Source of the DNA: Marinobacter sp. SS5-14b
Lineage (GTDB): Bacteria; Pseudomonadota; Gammaproteobacteria; Pseudomonadales; Oleiphilaceae
Reading direction: 5' to 3'
Length of the DNA stretch: 64,000 nucleotides
Assembly (NCBI RefSeq): GCF_030541005.1
Contig: NZ_JASSVM010000006.1
Span: 124,001 to 188,000 of the forward strand
Shown here: piece by piece, positions 7,731-15,774 of the stretch
Layout: every line of letters begins with the position of its first letter
How positions within the stretch are numbered: the first letter of the stretch is position 1
Notes under the pieces: generated by a model
The model's database searches: none
What the model saw: the letters and a program-made list of their open reading frames with translations, nothing else
What the model was told of the DNA's origin: nothing
Program-made: the position numbers and the translations under genes

Positions 7731-10178
7731 ATGACTTTGATTCTGTTTCTGGTAGCACTTGCGGGCCTGCTGTATGTACTGCGCCGTGAGTCCGGCGCCA
7801 AGCCCGCGATCGGTGTGATGCTGGTGGTGGGCGTGCTGTCCCTGTTTAATGGGTCTGGCTGGCTGACTCTGCTGTTATTTGTAGGCGCCGCAGCCACAGC
7901 CGCTGCCGGTTTGCCCCAGTTCCGCAGGAACTGGCTGACTCCGCGGGTCTTCGCCATGTTCAAAAAAGTGGCTCCGAAGGTATCAGACACCGAAAAAGTC
8001 GCGCTCGAAGCGGGCACGGTTGGCTGGGATGGTGAGTTGTTCACCGGCCGTCCGGATTGGCACAACCTGCTGATCAATCGCCACACCGGTCTGAGTGAAG
8101 AAGAACAGTCCTTTGTGGATAATCAGTGCACCCAGGCGATTGCCATGTGTAACGCCTGGGATCTGGCGGTTGAACGGGCCGATCTGCCGGCAGAACTCTG
8201 GGAACTGCTGAAGAAAGAAAAGTTTTTCGGCATGATCATTCCCAAGGAATATGGCGGCCTGGGTTTCTCCGCCAAAGCCCAGACAGCGGTACTGCAGAAA
8301 CTTGCCGCTAATGAAATGCTGATGGTGACCGTGGGTGTTCCCAACTCCCTGGGGCCAGGTGAGCTGCTGGTTAAATACGGCACAGAAGAACAGAAAAAGC
8401 ATTATCTGCCGCGCCTGGCAGATGGTCGTGAAATTCCCTGTTTTGGCCTGACTGGCCCGCGTGCTGGTTCTGATGCTACCTCGTTGCCGGACACCGGTAT
8501 TGTCTGCAAGCAGCAAGTGGACGGTAAGGAAGTTCTGGGTATTCGCCTTAACTTTGAGAAGCGCTGGATTACCCTGGCGCCGGTGGCCACTGTGGTGGGC
8601 CTGGCCTTTCGCATGTTTGACCCTGATGGCTTGTTGGGCGAGACCAAAGATCACGGCATCACGTGTGCCCTGATTCCCCGGAATACCGACGGCATGGAAA
8701 TCGGCCGTCGTCACTGCCCGATCGGCACGCCGTTTATGAACGGCCCGATCAAGGGCAAGGACGTGTTTATTCCCCTGGACTACATCATCGGTGGCCAGGA
8801 AATGGCCGGCCAGGGGTGGCGGATGCTGGTTGAGTGTCTGTCGGTAGGTCGCTGCATCACGTTGCCCTCCGGAGCAGCAGGGGCTGCTGCATACTCGGTA
8901 GGCACGGCGGGTGGCTTTACCCGGGTTCGTCGCCAGTTCAATACACCGGTGGCAGAAATGGAAGGTGTGCAGGCGCCGCTGGCGAGAATTGCCGGTAAAA
9001 CCTACATTGCCCAGGCGGCGGTCAATCACACAGCAAACATGATCGACAAGGGTGAAAAGCCCGCGGTACCGTCCGCCATTCTCAAATACCATCTGACTGA
9101 GTTTCAGCGTGACATTCTCACCGATGCGATGGATGTGCACGGTGGCAAGACGGTGACGTTGGGCCCCCGTAACTATCTGGGTATCGGTTTTAGCGGCGCG
9201 GCGGTGTCGATCACCGTGGAAGGTGCCAACATCATGACCCGCAGCCTGATGATCTTCGGTCAGGGTGCCATCCGTTGCCACCCTTACGTACTGAAAGAGC
9301 TGGCAGCCAAGGATAACGACGATATCGAGGCATTCGATGAAGCCTTCTTCGGCCACGCCGGGCTGATTTTCGGTAACGCTGCCCGGGCCTTTACCCAGGC
9401 TCTGGGTGTTGGCAAGGCTGACGTGCCGTTCGACAGTGCCTCCCGCAAGTACGCTCAGGCGTTGGCCCGTTTCAGCTCGGCCTTTGGTCTGTGCGCCGAT
9501 GCGGCTATGACCACATTAGGTGGTGAGCTGAAGATGCGAGAGCTGATCTCGGCTCGGCTGGGGGACATGCTGGCCAATCTGTACCTGGGTTCCATGGTGT
9601 TGAAGAACTGGCACGAAACCCAACCGGTTGAAGGCGAGAAAGAGCTGATGCAGTACAGCATGGTTCTGTTGCTGAACCGCACTGAAAAAGCGCTGGACGA
9701 GTTCCTGAAGAACCTGCCAAACCGTCCGGTCGCTTTCGCCTTGCGGGCGATCACCCTGCCGATTGGCCGGTGTTGGGCTGAGCCTGGTGATGAACTCACC
9801 CGTAAACTGGCTCGGGCAATTTCGACCGATACGCCAGTGCGCAGCAAGCTGATGGCCAGTGCCTGGACCACCGACGGCGAAGGCGACGTGGCCAATCCGG
9901 TAGCGCAGTACAACAGCCTTCTCAAGGATTACGACAAGGCTGAGCAACTGTACAGAAAGGCCAACAAGGCTTATGCCAAAGGCGAGCTGCCGATGACCGC
10001 GCTGCACCCGGAGGAGCGTTTTGAAGCGGCTCTTGAGGCAGATGTTTTCACTCAGGAGGAAGCAGAATTCATGCGCCAGTATGAAGCTCTTGTGCTGGAA
10101 ATGCTGACGGTGGACGACTTCCCGTTTGATGAGTTTGCTCGCAACAAAGCGACGCTTATCGATCACAATCCGGCCTGA
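7731..10178 (+). CDS. fadE: acyl-CoA dehydrogenase FadE
   Basis: First oxidation step of fatty acid beta-oxidation at the inner membrane. 815 residues, matching E. coli FadE (814) rather than the 380-residue soluble dehydrogenases. Two hydrophobic segments at residues 1-22 and 25-50 anchor the protein. The flavin-binding region includes the CFGLTGPRAGSDA motif (about 230). The ATG at 7731 follows AGAGAGAAC. crcB starts 13 bases after the stop, suggesting co-transcription. Together with TesB and AidB elsewhere in the window it supports a fatty-acid-using lifestyle. Confidence 0.95.
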   Translation: MTLILFLVALAGLLYVLRRESGAKPAIGVMLVVGVLSLFNGSGWLTLLLFVGAAATAAAGLPQFRRNWLTPRVFAMFKKVAPKVSDTEKVALEAGTVGWDGELFTGRPDWHNLLINRHTGLSEEEQSFVDNQCTQAIAMCNAWDLAVERADLPAELWELLKKEKFFGMIIPKEYGGLGFSAKAQTAVLQKLAANEMLMVTVGVPNSLGPGELLVKYGTEEQKKHYLPRLADGREIPCFGLTGPRAGSDATSLPDTGIVCKQQVDGKEVLGIRLNFEKRWITLAPVATVVGLAFRMFDPDGLLGETKDHGITCALIPRNTDGMEIGRRHCPIGTPFMNGPIKGKDVFIPLDYIIGGQEMAGQGWRMLVECLSVGRCITLPSGAAGAAAYSVGTAGGFTRVRRQFNTPVAEMEGVQAPLARIAGKTYIAQAAVNHTANMIDKGEKPAVPSAILKYHLTEFQRDILTDAMDVHGGKTVTLGPRNYLGIGFSGAAVSITVEGANIMTRSLMIFGQGAIRCHPYVLKELAAKDNDDIEAFDEAFFGHAGLIFGNAARAFTQALGVGKADVPFDSASRKYAQALARFSSAFGLCADAAMTTLGGELKMRELISARLGDMLANLYLGSMVLKNWHETQPVEGEKELMQYSMVLLLNRTEKALDEFLKNLPNRPVAFALRAITLPIGRCWAEPGDELTRKLARAISTDTPVRSKLMASAWTTDGEGDVANPVAQYNSLLKDYDKAEQLYRKANKAYAKGELPMTALHPEERFEAALEADVFTQEEAEFMRQYEALVLEMLTVDDFPFDEFARNKATLIDHNPA

Positions 10179-10191
10179 GGCAGCCGCCGTT

Positions 10192-10572
10192 ATGTGGTTG
10201 TCCGCCCTTGCCGTAAGTGTTGGCGCCGTTATCGGCGCCAACCTTCGTTGGGCGCTGGGGCTGTGGTTGAACTCTTCCTATCATGCGATTCCCTGGGGCA
10301 CCCTGGCTGCCAATCTGAGTGGTGGCTGGCTGGTGGGGTTGCTGATTGGATTCTTTACCCACGGCAGTACGCTGGCACCGGAGTGGCGGCTGTTTGCCAT
10401 TACTGGCCTTTGCGGCGCGCTTACTACGTTTTCCACCTTCTCTCTGGAAATGTTCGGTGCACTTCAGGAAGGGAAGTGGGCGATGGCCCTCACCGGGATT
10501 CTGGCCCATGTGGTCGGCTCGATTGTGATGACCGCTTTGGGGTTCTGGACCTTCTCCCTGATCAGGGGCTGA
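10192..10572 (+). CDS. crcB: fluoride ion channel CrcB/Fluc
   Basis: A 126-residue membrane protein with four helices that exports fluoride as a dual-topology dimer. It shows the family motifs GANLRW (about 17), GTLAANLSGGW (about 38) and GLCGALTTFSTFS (about 75), which line the fluoride path. The ATG at 10192 is chosen because the upstream in-frame part overlaps fadE and is not hydrophobic. No fluoride riboswitch was recognised upstream, so expression probably follows fadE. Confidence 0.93.
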   Translation: MWLSALAVSVGAVIGANLRWALGLWLNSSYHAIPWGTLAANLSGGWLVGLLIGFFTHGSTLAPEWRLFAITGLCGALTTFSTFSLEMFGALQEGKWAMALTGILAHVVGSIVMTALGFWTFSLIRG

Positions 10573-10589
10573 ATTTATTTTAAATACCC

Positions 10590-10618
10590 TTGGCAAGCCG
10601 GAAATTCCAGAGTAGAGT
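10590..10618 (+). promoter_or_regulatory. sigma-70 promoter of the cold-shock gene
   Basis: -35 TTGGCA (10590-10595) and -10 TAGAGT (10613-10618) are 17 bp apart. The start near 10625 gives a leader of about 160 nt before the cold-shock gene, as is common for csp mRNAs, whose long leaders control translation at low temperature. Confidence 0.55.
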
Positions 10619-10786
10619 GTTTCTTGAAGGAAAGATTAGTGCAGCAGTTCATGAATAAGACGTACCTCCGCAGTTAGTAGTGCCGTCATGTTTTTGATCC
10701 CGCGAGTCCAGTTTTTCCGTAACACGCTGACCAGCGCCAAACGGTGTGTGGCAGCAGAAAAATGATTGATTTCAGGAAGTTTACGT

Positions 10787-10993
10787 ATGTCTACTGTTAC
10801 CGGTACTGTTAAGTTCTTCAACGAAGCGAAAGGCTTTGGTTTTATCACTCGTGAAGGCGGCCCGGACGTATTTGTTCACTACAGCGCCATTCAGGGCTCT
10901 GGTTTCAAGACCCTGGCCGAAGGCCAGCAAGTTGAGTTCACCGTAACTCAGGGCCAGAAAGGTCCTCAGGCGGAGAACGTTGTTCCGCTGTAA
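10787..10993 (+). CDS. csp: cold-shock-domain nucleic-acid-binding protein
   Basis: A 68-residue single OB-fold protein with both RNA-binding motifs: KGFGFI (RNP1, residues 16-21) and VFVHYSAI (RNP2, about 30-37). Such proteins melt RNA structure and act as transcription antiterminators. The start at 10787 has AGGAAG at a good distance. It has its own promoter, long leader and terminator, so it is monocistronic. Which CspA paralogue it matches cannot be told from the window. Confidence 0.95.
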   Translation: MSTVTGTVKFFNEAKGFGFITREGGPDVFVHYSAIQGSGFKTLAEGQQVEFTVTQGQKGPQAENVVPL

Positions 10994-11015
10994 TCTGTAA
11001 AGATTCAGGAACATC

Positions 11016-11043
11016 AAAAAAGGCAGCTACGGCTGCCTTTTTT
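11016..11043. terminator. bidirectional terminator
   Basis: A 12-bp stem AAAAAAGGCAGC / GCTGCCTTTTTT with a TACG loop. Both strands end in a T run, so it serves the cold-shock gene and the convergent dienelactone hydrolase gene. Confidence 0.9.
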
Positions 11044-11065
11044 CGTATCGGGTTCCCGCGTTTGA

Positions 11066-11869
11066 TCAGTCGGCAAAAATCCGCTCATAAAACTGCAGAG
11101 TGCCACTCCACGAGCGGCTGGCGGCATCTTCGTCATAGCCCACTGGCATGCCAAACTTCTCGGCAAACGCATCTGCGCCGGGATTGGTGAACGAGTGCTT
11201 CACGCCGGGAAAGCTCACCAGAGTCAGATCCACTTCAGCGTTCTGCATCTCCTGCACCAGGCCCGCCACCTGCTCTGCCGGCACCATGGGGTCTGCACCG
11301 CCAGTGTAAACCTGAACCTGCGCGCGTACCTTACCGGCTTCGGCCTGGACCGGGCTGGCCAGTGCGCCGTGATAGCTCACCACACCGTCAAGATCAACGC
11401 CCATCCGAGCCATGTTCAGCACGACCGCTCCACCAAAACAGTAGCCTTGGGCGGCAATCTTGCTGGCATCCACGGAGTCATGGTTCTGTAGAAGCTCTTT
11501 CGCTTTCATGAACCGGGCTTTAACCTGCTCGGGGTTTTTGGTGGCTTCTTTCATGAATGCCTGAGCGGTGTCTGGGTGTTCGGCAAGCTTACCCTCACCG
11601 TACATGTCCAATGCAAACGCGGTGTAGCCGGCCGCCGCCAGCTTTTCGGCCTGCTCCCGGGCAAAGTCATTGTGGCCCCACCACTCATGCACAACGAGCA
11701 CCCCGGGCCGTTTGCCATCCGCTTCGTCGTCCCAGGCCATGTATCCGCTGAAGGTCTGGCCGTCCAGTGTGTATTCGATGGTTTCTGTTCGCAGTTCTGC
11801 TTGTGCTGTGATGCTGGCAGCTGCGAGCGTAAGGGCCGCAGCCGTGCGCCTTTTCAGAAGGTTCATCAT
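11066..11869 (-). CDS. exported dienelactone hydrolase-family alpha/beta hydrolase
   Basis: 267 residues. A signal peptide (1-25, cut near AQA) precedes a dienelactone hydrolase domain. The catalytic Cys is in GYCFGG (about 135), Asp in GGADP (about 190) and His in KHSFTNPG (about 225). The domain resembles carboxymethylenebutenolidase, but exported members act on unknown substrates. No aromatic ring-cleavage genes are nearby, so a specific role in chlorocatechol breakdown is unlikely. It is divergent from the Yip1 gene. Confidence 0.85.
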   Translation of the reverse strand: MMNLLKRRTAAALTLAAASITAQAELRTETIEYTLDGQTFSGYMAWDDEADGKRPGVLVVHEWWGHNDFAREQAEKLAAAGYTAFALDMYGEGKLAEHPDTAQAFMKEATKNPEQVKARFMKAKELLQNHDSVDASKIAAQGYCFGGAVVLNMARMGVDLDGVVSYHGALASPVQAEAGKVRAQVQVYTGGADPMVPAEQVAGLVQEMQNAEVDLTLVSFPGVKHSFTNPGADAFAEKFGMPVGYDEDAASRSWSGTLQFYERIFAD

Positions 11870-12002
11870 GGGTAATCTCGCTCCTTGTTAAGTACAGGTG
11901 TTCCTTGCAATACGACGATTCAGCGTTGGCCGATGAACCACTGCTCAAGAACTAAAGAGTATGACAACGCCGGGCTATGAACAAAATGGAATCAAAGTGT
12001 CC

Positions 12003-12030
12003 TTTTACACCGCGCATTCTTGACTATAGT
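12003..12030 (+). promoter_or_regulatory. probable sigma-70 promoter of the Yip1 gene
   Basis: TTTTAC (12003-12008) and TATAGT (12025-12030) with a 16-bp spacer lie about 85 bp before the start codon. Confidence 0.4.
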
Positions 12031-12114
12031 TAAGTCTAAGAACGGTTGTAAGTCTGAATTGGTTCAGGCGCCGTATCTACCCATACCAACAACAGTAATA
12101 ATGCGGGGTAGTCT

Positions 12115-12726
12115 ATGCTCCTGTCTCATGCGTTTGGTCTCTTTACCCACCCCGATCAGGAGTGGGCGTCGATACGGAAAGAACACGAAAACCCCACCAC
12201 GCTTTACGTGGCGTATGTGGTTTTGCTGGCCGCGATAGCGCCGATATGTGCGTACATTTCGACAGCCCATTTTGGCTGGTCGGTTGGCAACGAACGATTG
12301 ATCAAGCTGACCGAGATCAGCGCCATACAGCTCAGTGTACTGACCTACATAGCGATGCTGGTGGGCGTTTTTGCGCTGGGATACGCCATTAACTGGATGG
12401 CAAAAACCTACGGGGCTCAGGAAGAACACACACCGTCCAACGGTATTGCCCTTGCAGCCTATTCCTGCACACCTTTGTTTCTCGCGGGCTTCGCATTGCT
12501 CTATCCCGTGCCCTGGTTTAATGCCATCGTATTTCTGGTAGCTGCTTGTTACGGCGCCTGGCTGATGTACGATGGTCTGCCGATCGTCATGGGCATCGAG
12601 AAGGAGCGGGCGGTCATGTACAGCGGTGCGTTGCTGACAGTTGCGCTGGTGATTCTCGTTTCCACCCGGGTGGGCTCGGTGATTATCTGGAACCTCGGCG
12701 TCGGACCGGTTTTTATCAGCGGATAG
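12115..12726 (+). CDS. Yip1-family membrane protein
   Basis: 203 residues with about five hydrophobic segments (near 35-60, 80-105, 125-145, 150-165 and 180-200) and an N-terminal conserved segment (HPDQEWASI). This is the bacterial Yip1-domain pattern. The molecular function in bacteria is unknown. A single gene between its own promoter and a strong terminator. Confidence 0.8.
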   Translation: MLLSHAFGLFTHPDQEWASIRKEHENPTTLYVAYVVLLAAIAPICAYISTAHFGWSVGNERLIKLTEISAIQLSVLTYIAMLVGVFALGYAINWMAKTYGAQEEHTPSNGIALAAYSCTPLFLAGFALLYPVPWFNAIVFLVAACYGAWLMYDGLPIVMGIEKERAVMYSGALLTVALVILVSTRVGSVIIWNLGVGPVFISG

Positions 12727-12745
12727 TCGCTGATGACAGTTCAGG

Positions 12746-12782
12746 AAAAAAGCGGAGGCATCATCAGCCTCCGCTTTTTTTT
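12746..12782 (+). terminator. rho-independent terminator after the Yip1 gene
   Basis: A 14-bp stem starting AAAAAAGCGGAGGC with a 7-nt loop, followed by eight T. Confidence 0.92.
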
Positions 12783-12976
12783 GCCTCAATCTTCTGTTTG
12801 TGCCCGGTTGTCGGAATTTGCCACAGCCCTGTCGTAATCCGGCAACGCTTTCTTAACGTTCACCCCGGATGAGGCTCGCGCAGACTGGCACTTCCTGGAT
12901 GCCGTTAAGAGTGCTGCCCGGTGCATTGTGCCGGGTGTGGCTGTCAGATTGTTTGTTGGTCGATTGATCTGGCGCA
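12783..12976. other. intergenic stretch, nothing recognised
   Basis: Part of a 309-bp gap between the Yip1 gene and the P-type ATPase gene. Apart from the terminator before it and the promoter after it, no gene, RNA structure or repeat was recognised. A minus-strand open frame here starts inside the ATPase promoter region and has no ribosome site. Confidence 0.5.
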
Positions 12977-13005
12977 TTGGCATTTCGCTTACACTGCTTT
13001 GTAGT
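12977..13005 (+). promoter_or_regulatory. sigma-70 promoter of the P-type ATPase gene
   Basis: -35 TTGGCA (12977-12982) and -10 TGTAGT (13000-13005) with a 17-bp spacer. The start near 13012 leaves a short leader before the ATG at 13036. Confidence 0.5.
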
Positions 13006-13035
13006 AGGACATCACTTGTTTGCAGGGAGCAGGCC

Positions 13036-15774
13036 ATGCCCAGACCATCATCCGCGATTTCCCATGGAGCTGCTAAGCCCCCCGTTCCGGCTGTGGCGAC
13101 ATGGCACTCGGTTGAAGCTTCGGGTACCCGCGAGCAACTCGGGGCACCCGGCCCCCTGAACTCCGCCGAGGTGACAGCACGCCTCGCCAGCTATGGCCCG
13201 AATCAGTTACCCGAAACCAGTCGGGCGGGGCCTCTGGCGCGCCTGGGACGCCAGCTCAAAAATTTCCTGATTTATGTGTTGCTGACAGCCGTAGTGATCA
13301 CCGGTGCGCTCGGCCACTGGGTAGATGCCGGTGTCATTCTGGCGGTGGTCGTCATCCAGACGCTGGTTGGGTTTCTGCAGGAAGGAAAGGCTGAGCAGGC
13401 ATTGTCGGCTATTCGGCACATGCTGGCCCCCAAGGCCCGTGTAGTGCGGGAAGATGGTCAGCATCAACTGGATGCTGCCGAACTGGTGCCCGGGGATACG
13501 GTGCTGCTGGAGCCGGGTGATCGGGTGCCGGCGGATGTCCGCCTGGAGAAATGCCATAATCTGAAAATTGAGGAGGCTATCCTCACCGGCGAATCCGAGG
13601 CCGTGGATAAGTCCCCGGAGCCGGTGGATGCGGGTGCAGCCTTGGGTGATCAGGCCGGCATGGCCTTCTCCGGCACCATGGTGGCCACCGGCACCGGCCG
13701 TGGGGTGGTCGTTCGTACCGGTGCCGACACCGAAATTGGCCGTATCTCGGGCCTGCTGGCCAGTACGACTTCACTGAAAACCCCTCTGCTGGAGCAGATG
13801 GACCGGTTTGCCAAGGTGCTGTCGGTCATCGTGATTGTTACTGGCATTGCTATCTTCTTCGGCGGCCTGGCGTTCAGTGGGCTTGAGTTCCGGGAACTGT
13901 TCATGGCCGTGGTGGGGCTGACGGTTGCGGCCATACCGGAAGGTCTGCCGGCCATTCTGACGATTACCCTGGCCATCGGGGTACGTCAGATGGCGCGGCG
14001 TAAAGCGGTGGTGCGACGGATGCCGGTGATTGAAACCATCGGCGCGGTCTCGGTGATCTGTTCCGACAAAACAGGGACGCTCACCCGCAACGAAATGATG
14101 GTAACGACGGCGATGACCGCTGGCCAACGCTATGAGGTGTCGGGCGAGGGCTACGGATTTGACGGGGTTATCCGACAGAATGGGCAGCCAGCCACCGGCA
14201 ACCCGGTACTGGAAGAGCTTGCCCGGGCGGCGGCCTTGTGCAACGACGCCAGCATCAGCCATCGTAACGGTCAGCCGGCGATACATGGCGACCCAATGGA
14301 AGCCGCCCTGAAGGTATTTGCCCGCAAGGCGGAGTTTGATGTGGAGGCCAGCGCCCGGGACTGGCCCCGGGTGGACGAGGTGCCTTTTGATACCACTACC
14401 CGCTACATGGCAACGTTGCATCACGATCACCACGGCCACCAGGTGGCCTACCTCAAGGGTGCCCCTGAGCGCATTCTGGGCATGTGCACACACGAGGTGG
14501 CAGCAACCGGCGAGCGGATGCCTCTGGAACACAAAACCTGGGAGTCCCGAATTTCCGAGATGGCCTCGGAGGGCCTCCGGGTTCTTGCCCTTGCCCGCAA
14601 ACCCACGCCCGGTAGTCGCCAGCAACAGTTGATGGTTGAAGAGCTGGAGCAAGGCGCAGAACTGCTAGGGCTGGTGGGTTTGCTGGACCCGCCCCGGCAA
14701 GAGGCCATCCGGGCCATCGAGGAATGCCACAGTGCCGGCATTCGAGTGAAGATGATCACGGGCGATCATGCGCTGACTGCCGGTGCTATCGCCCGCAAAT
14801 TGGGGCTGCGTAATACCGACAAAGTGCTCACGGGTAAAGAGCTCGATCACCTGGATGACAAGCAGCTGCAACAGGCGGCCGGCGAAGTAGATGTTTTCGC
14901 CCGAACCAGTCCAGAGCACAAGTTGCGCCTGGTCGAGGCCCTGCAGGCGTTGCACGGGGTGGTGGCCATGACAGGCGACGGTGTCAACGATGCGCCGGCC
15001 CTGAAGCGGGCGGATGTGGGTATTGCCATGGGCGTAAAGGGCTCTGAAGCGGCCCGGGAGGCGTCTTCCGTGGTGCTGCTCGACGACAACTTTGCCAGCA
15101 TTGTCGCGGCGGTCCGGGAGGGGCGAACGGTCTACAGCAACCTGCGCAAAGGCATCGCCTTTATGCTGCCGATCAACGGTGGCGAATCCATCAGCCTGAT
15201 CACTGCGCTGTTGCTGGGGTTGGCGCTGCCCATTTCGGCGCTGCAGATTCTCTGGGTGAACATGGTCAGTTCGGTAGTGTTGGCCATGACCCTGGCGTTT
15301 GAGCCGACAGAACCAGGCGTGATGAATCAGCCTCCACGGCCCCGGGATGAGTCTCTGTTGCAGGGGTTTGTGGTCTGGCGGGTGGCGTTTGTGTCGCTGT
15401 TGTTCCTGGCAGGTATTTTTGGCGCCTGGTTCTGGGCCATGCATCGGTATGACGACACCGTGATTGCCAGCACGCTGGCGGTTAATACCCTGGTGGCTAT
15501 GGAAGTATTCTATCTGTTTGCGGTGCGTTATCTGGACACAGCGTCGATCACCTTGCGGGGCGTTCTGGGCACGCCGGTGGTGTTGATTGCGGTGGTGGCG
15601 GTGATTGCTCTGCAATCCCTGTTTACCTACCTCCCCTGGTTTCAGGCAACCTTTATCAGCGCTCCACTGTCCTGGGAGGCGTTGGCATTTGCCGTATTGG
15701 CGGGTGTCGCGGTGCTGGTAATTCTGGAGTTGGAAACGGTTATCCGGCGGCTGCTCAGGGCAGCCCGCGGGTAA
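13036..15774 (+). CDS. cation-transporting P-type ATPase (P2-type)
   Basis: 912 residues. An N-terminal cation-ATPase domain, an actuator domain with the TGES motif, the membrane motif PEGLPA (about 300), the phosphorylated Asp in SDKTGTLT (Asp about 344) and the hinge TGDGVNDAP (about 650), then a C-terminal membrane domain. The pattern is that of P2A/P2-type pumps for Ca, Mn or Na ions, not heavy-metal P1B pumps, as no N-terminal CxxC domain is present. The ATG at 13036 has GGGAG upstream. The 3' end overlaps the convergent phosphoketolase gene by 20 bp. The ion cannot be assigned. Confidence 0.88.
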   Translation: MPRPSSAISHGAAKPPVPAVATWHSVEASGTREQLGAPGPLNSAEVTARLASYGPNQLPETSRAGPLARLGRQLKNFLIYVLLTAVVITGALGHWVDAGVILAVVVIQTLVGFLQEGKAEQALSAIRHMLAPKARVVREDGQHQLDAAELVPGDTVLLEPGDRVPADVRLEKCHNLKIEEAILTGESEAVDKSPEPVDAGAALGDQAGMAFSGTMVATGTGRGVVVRTGADTEIGRISGLLASTTSLKTPLLEQMDRFAKVLSVIVIVTGIAIFFGGLAFSGLEFRELFMAVVGLTVAAIPEGLPAILTITLAIGVRQMARRKAVVRRMPVIETIGAVSVICSDKTGTLTRNEMMVTTAMTAGQRYEVSGEGYGFDGVIRQNGQPATGNPVLEELARAAALCNDASISHRNGQPAIHGDPMEAALKVFARKAEFDVEASARDWPRVDEVPFDTTTRYMATLHHDHHGHQVAYLKGAPERILGMCTHEVAATGERMPLEHKTWESRISEMASEGLRVLALARKPTPGSRQQQLMVEELEQGAELLGLVGLLDPPRQEAIRAIEECHSAGIRVKMITGDHALTAGAIARKLGLRNTDKVLTGKELDHLDDKQLQQAAGEVDVFARTSPEHKLRLVEALQALHGVVAMTGDGVNDAPALKRADVGIAMGVKGSEAAREASSVVLLDDNFASIVAAVREGRTVYSNLRKGIAFMLPINGGESISLITALLLGLALPISALQILWVNMVSSVVLAMTLAFEPTEPGVMNQPPRPRDESLLQGFVVWRVAFVSLLFLAGIFGAWFWAMHRYDDTVIASTLAVNTLVAMEVFYLFAVRYLDTASITLRGVLGTPVVLIAVVAVIALQSLFTYLPWFQATFISAPLSWEALAFAVLAGVAVLVILELETVIRRLLRAARG

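Noticed and set aside
10636-10848. A 70-codon minus-strand frame before the cold-shock gene
   Set aside because: It covers the 5' leader and start of the cold-shock gene, with no ribosome site.
12786-13037. An 83-codon minus-strand frame before the P-type ATPase gene
   Set aside because: It begins inside the ATPase leader and promoter, with no ribosome site, signal peptide or domain.
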